Shown: positions 61,271-64,000 of the stretch, one piece after another
Layout: each line of letters begins with the position of its first letter
Numbering within the stretch: the stretch's first letter is position 1
Assembly: GCA_026724425.1 (NCBI GenBank)
Contig: JAIUCV010000089.1
Location: forward strand, 868,001-932,000
From: Erythrophleum ivorense
Lineage: Eukaryota > Streptophyta > Magnoliopsida > Fabales > Fabaceae
DNA: 64,000 nucleotides
Reading direction: 5' to 3'
Program-made: the position numbers and the translations under genes
The notes under the pieces: generated by a model
Told to the model about the DNA's origin: nothing
Databases searched by the model: none
Seen by the model: the letters and a program-made list of their open reading frames with translations, nothing else

Positions 61271-62815
61271 TTTATACTAGTTTTTCAATGTCACGCTACC
61301 TTTTTATTGCTATGACTATTGTGGCTGGGTATCGTTATTCAATTCTAGCTTTGCTATCATTATCATTGTTAAAACAAATTTGTAACACACTAAACAAGTA
61401 ATATAAGTTTAATTACAAAAATTACAAAGCAAATCTTTACTACACAGCACATAGCGCTATACAATAAGCTAGGTGTAAAATAAAACATGAAGTTAGAAAA
61501 ATGTGATTATCCTATGATAATGAAAATTGGATCAGGATCAATTGATTCGATTGGTAAACTGGTGAATTGGACTATGGTGCAATCCAAAAAAACCTTAAAA
61601 ATTAGATACTTTTGAAATTAGTCAACACTAGTCAAAAACTATATTTGACCAATTGGTTTTGATGAAAACTGATACATTTTTGCGGGTTGAATCAATCCTT
61701 TTATAAAATAATATTAAGTATATATATATTTATATTTATTATTATTGATTTGATTATGATTTATTTATGATCAAACTAATAAATTTTAAATCAATATTTT
61801 TACTGGTTTAATAACTCGTCCAACTTTAAAAATATTATTTTACCTTTTTATATGAGAGGTCTAACATATGAAACACAATAGGAAATGTAAGTCCAAAAAA
61901 TTACTACTCATATAGCATGTTTATTTATTTATTGATAAAAATGCATTGACCCTAAAGATCAATCTTCAAAATTAGCAGTCTAACATTTACAATAAATGCA
62001 GAATTTTCAGGTCTAATAATAAAAGGTAAATATTCATAATTTTTTTATTAAATTAAAATGTGACTAAAAACTCTACTAATTCACTCTGAATTGAAAACTC
62101 ATCGTTATTTTCAATGTTGCAACGAAACAATTACTTTTATTATTTCTATATGGATCTATTAAAATCTCCTATAGTATAAGAATCCTCGACTTAAAATATA
62201 AGAGCACATACAAAAAAATCTACCTAAAGAGGATTATAAACTCCATAGGGATAGCATAACTTCAAGATTTGCTGGTAAGACATTAAAATAGCTTGTTCAT
62301 GTCTATCAGAAAATAAAACTTGAAAGACATTAAGATAGTTTGACTCTATTTACGTATTTCATTATGTTGCAAGTTCCTTTCGTATTTTTTACTTTTTTGT
62401 ATGTAGATACAGGATATGAATCAATGACTGCATTCCTGCCAACAGTTTGATATGTGTCCACCTTATACATTTTTTTAGAAGAATCAAACATTTTAATTGT
62501 AAAGATAAAAATTTTAGTTGTGAAAGAATATTTTAATTGGGAGGATAAAAACTTTAAATGAAAACAAAAAATTTTAGCCTGTTGGATCCTTAAAGTAATT
62601 TCAAAATTTAGCAATAAATATTTTTAAGATGAAATGTGCTTTTTAAAAAAGTTGAAATATAATTTTTTGAACAGTAATACACAGGAATGTGAGGAAAAAT
62701 TAAGCATACAGTAAAAAAAATTATACATTTTACAATATAAAATATAATTTTTTTATTAAAACTTTTATTTTTACAATTAAAATTTTTAATTTTTTTTAAA
62801 TATATATGATGAATG
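61271..62815. other. AT-rich intergenic DNA
   Basis: No gene, RNA or clear repeat seen. Confidence 0.4.
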
Positions 62816-63110
62816 GGTGTCCAGCTCACAGATTACATCCCCGCAGTCACCGTCCATATTCGTAAGTACAACAGATAAACAGATGAAAAACCAAGAGCAA
62901 CGAACGAAGCAACAATAGAAAGACCAACACCAGTTCTCCCCACCTTGAAACACATAAATTATTGATTCATGCAATATTTTACACAAACAATGAAAAATGT
63001 GTGGGGTAGCATGACATATATTTGTTTCATAAGATATTATGAATAACTCGCATTTCTTCGTAAAATGTCGGTGGAGTAGGTATTTACGGGACTTTACGAG
63101 GGTCAAACAT
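62816..63110 (-). other. Possible small membrane-protein exon
   Basis: On the minus strand a good acceptor (TTTCAAG) at about 62944 opens a frame VGRTGVGLSIVASFVALGFS... with about 37 codons and a strong hydrophobic helix before a stop. A second frame from the same acceptor is also hydrophobic. A possible first exon (ATG at about 63106, donor CCC|GTAAAT) exists. No family recognised. It may be chance. Confidence 0.2.
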
Positions 63111-64000
63111 GTTCTACTAGAATCCCAGATGTTTGACAGGTGGAATTAACTTAAAAGTTGTTTAATGCATCAAATTATTCTTTGGTCTTTGTCTAATTGT
63201 AACTACTAAAAATAAAGATAGAACTAAGCTAAAAAAATTGTTTTAAAAAAAAGATAAAGATAATTTTGTTGGGTGAGAGTGGAACAAGTTTTTTTTTTGC
63301 GCTTTTAGGACAACGGTCACTAATCAATATAGATTAAAGTGAAATGTCACATTTAAAAAGATCGATCATGAAAAGGTAGCGAATTAAAATTGAATATCAC
63401 GAATTTAACTTTGTTTCAGGTGTTGGTGAAATTCTGTTGCAATTATTGCGTGTGGCTAGATCGGTCTTCCTTGCTTTTTCTTTTGATTGCTTTTCGGTTG
63501 TCCTCGTATTCAGTTTTTGTTTTGCTCTAAAAGAAAAGTTGGATGGCTATGTAGTTGGTCTTTCGTTTTGGGGCTTTGCATGTTTTGTCAAGATAAGGAG
63601 TCATCAACTCATGACTCATCCATTGCAAAAGCCGAAACGAACATAGACGGTCCAATAGCATTATGTCAATAAAAGAAATAGCATGTCATTGTCATATGGG
63701 GTGTCGCATCAGCTTGTTAATTATATTTGATTAAATTAATTGAGGTAATTTAAAAGAGAAGCAGAGAGTTGGCTCATTATAATTGGAAATTGTGACTCTA
63801 AATCCGTTGAGCTATGGACCCGTCCTGGCTTTACGCCCAAATCCAATCACAAATCTCAGGGCTACAAGTTAAGCGACAAGAAATAAGAAAAGATAGAGAG
63901 TGATAATTTTATGAATTTAAGAATATTATAAAATTAAAAAAGTAAATAAATAAATATTTTCAAATAAAATATTATTTTGTGTTTAATAATTATTATGTCA
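63111..64000. other. Right-end intergenic DNA
   Basis: An open frame at 63437-63646 is Phe/Val-rich without a motif and is not called. Nothing else supported. Confidence 0.35.

Noticed and set aside
1..64000. tRNA, rRNA, CRISPR or bacterial-type operon features
   Set aside because: None seen. The window is eukaryotic nuclear DNA throughout.

Overview
This is a plant nuclear window, almost certainly from a eudicot. The genes are split by short GT-AG introns, the intergenic DNA is very AT-rich with many (TA)n runs, and the recognisable products are plant-specific: organellar NDPK3, chloroplast NdhS, and RING-H2 proteins of the ATL20-22 type with a GUB_WAK domain. A degenerate Ty1/copia element and many small foldback elements fit the same picture. 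The species cannot be named from the sequence alone.

Layout. 1-8255 (minus): seven exons of an organellar nucleoside diphosphate kinase (NDPK3-like), with the C-terminus beyond the left edge. Its second intron is swollen by a dead copia retrotransposon (about 1464-6085, inserted on the plus strand). 9551-9995: candidate MITE. 10931-13669 (minus): PH-like protein with an N-terminal coiled coil, six exons. 16128-16823 (plus): intronless ndhS, the ferredoxin-binding subunit of the chloroplast NDH complex. 17165-18797 (minus): three-exon 79-aa KGD4/MRPS36-like protein, ending in an 18-nt exon. 23217-23630 (plus) and 28234-28521 (minus): two small related proteins sharing an RVKV..TK.E core. 24-39 kb: mostly gene-poor DNA with an imperfect duplication (24.1-26.15 kb against 33.7-38.65 kb) and several tandem repeats. 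40030-40815: a long near-perfect foldback. 41053-42014: a 480-bp direct tandem duplication.

42.5-52.5 kb (plus): a small tandem cluster of ATL20-22-type RING-H2 genes. There is one decayed relic (pieces at 42.5, 44.8 and 45.56-45.90 kb) and two intact two-exon genes (47086-48400 and 49832-52526). 53499-60176 (plus): a 12-exon gene for a 575-aa, probably plastid-targeted protein. It has a PPR-like helical N-terminus, a double-CxxC zinc ribbon, a hydrophobic hairpin and a C-terminal coiled coil. 60.2-64 kb is AT-rich, with one foldback copy and at most a doubtful small exon.

These neighbours are ordinary independent nuclear genes, not an operon. Several serve organelles (NDPK3, NdhS, KGD4 and the 53.5-kb gene), but I read that as coincidence rather than linkage. 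I do not see a clear new molecular system. The most distinctive signals are the intronic copia insertion, the decayed and intact ATL array, the 24/34-kb duplication, the 786-bp hairpin, and the PPR-like/zinc-ribbon/membrane protein.
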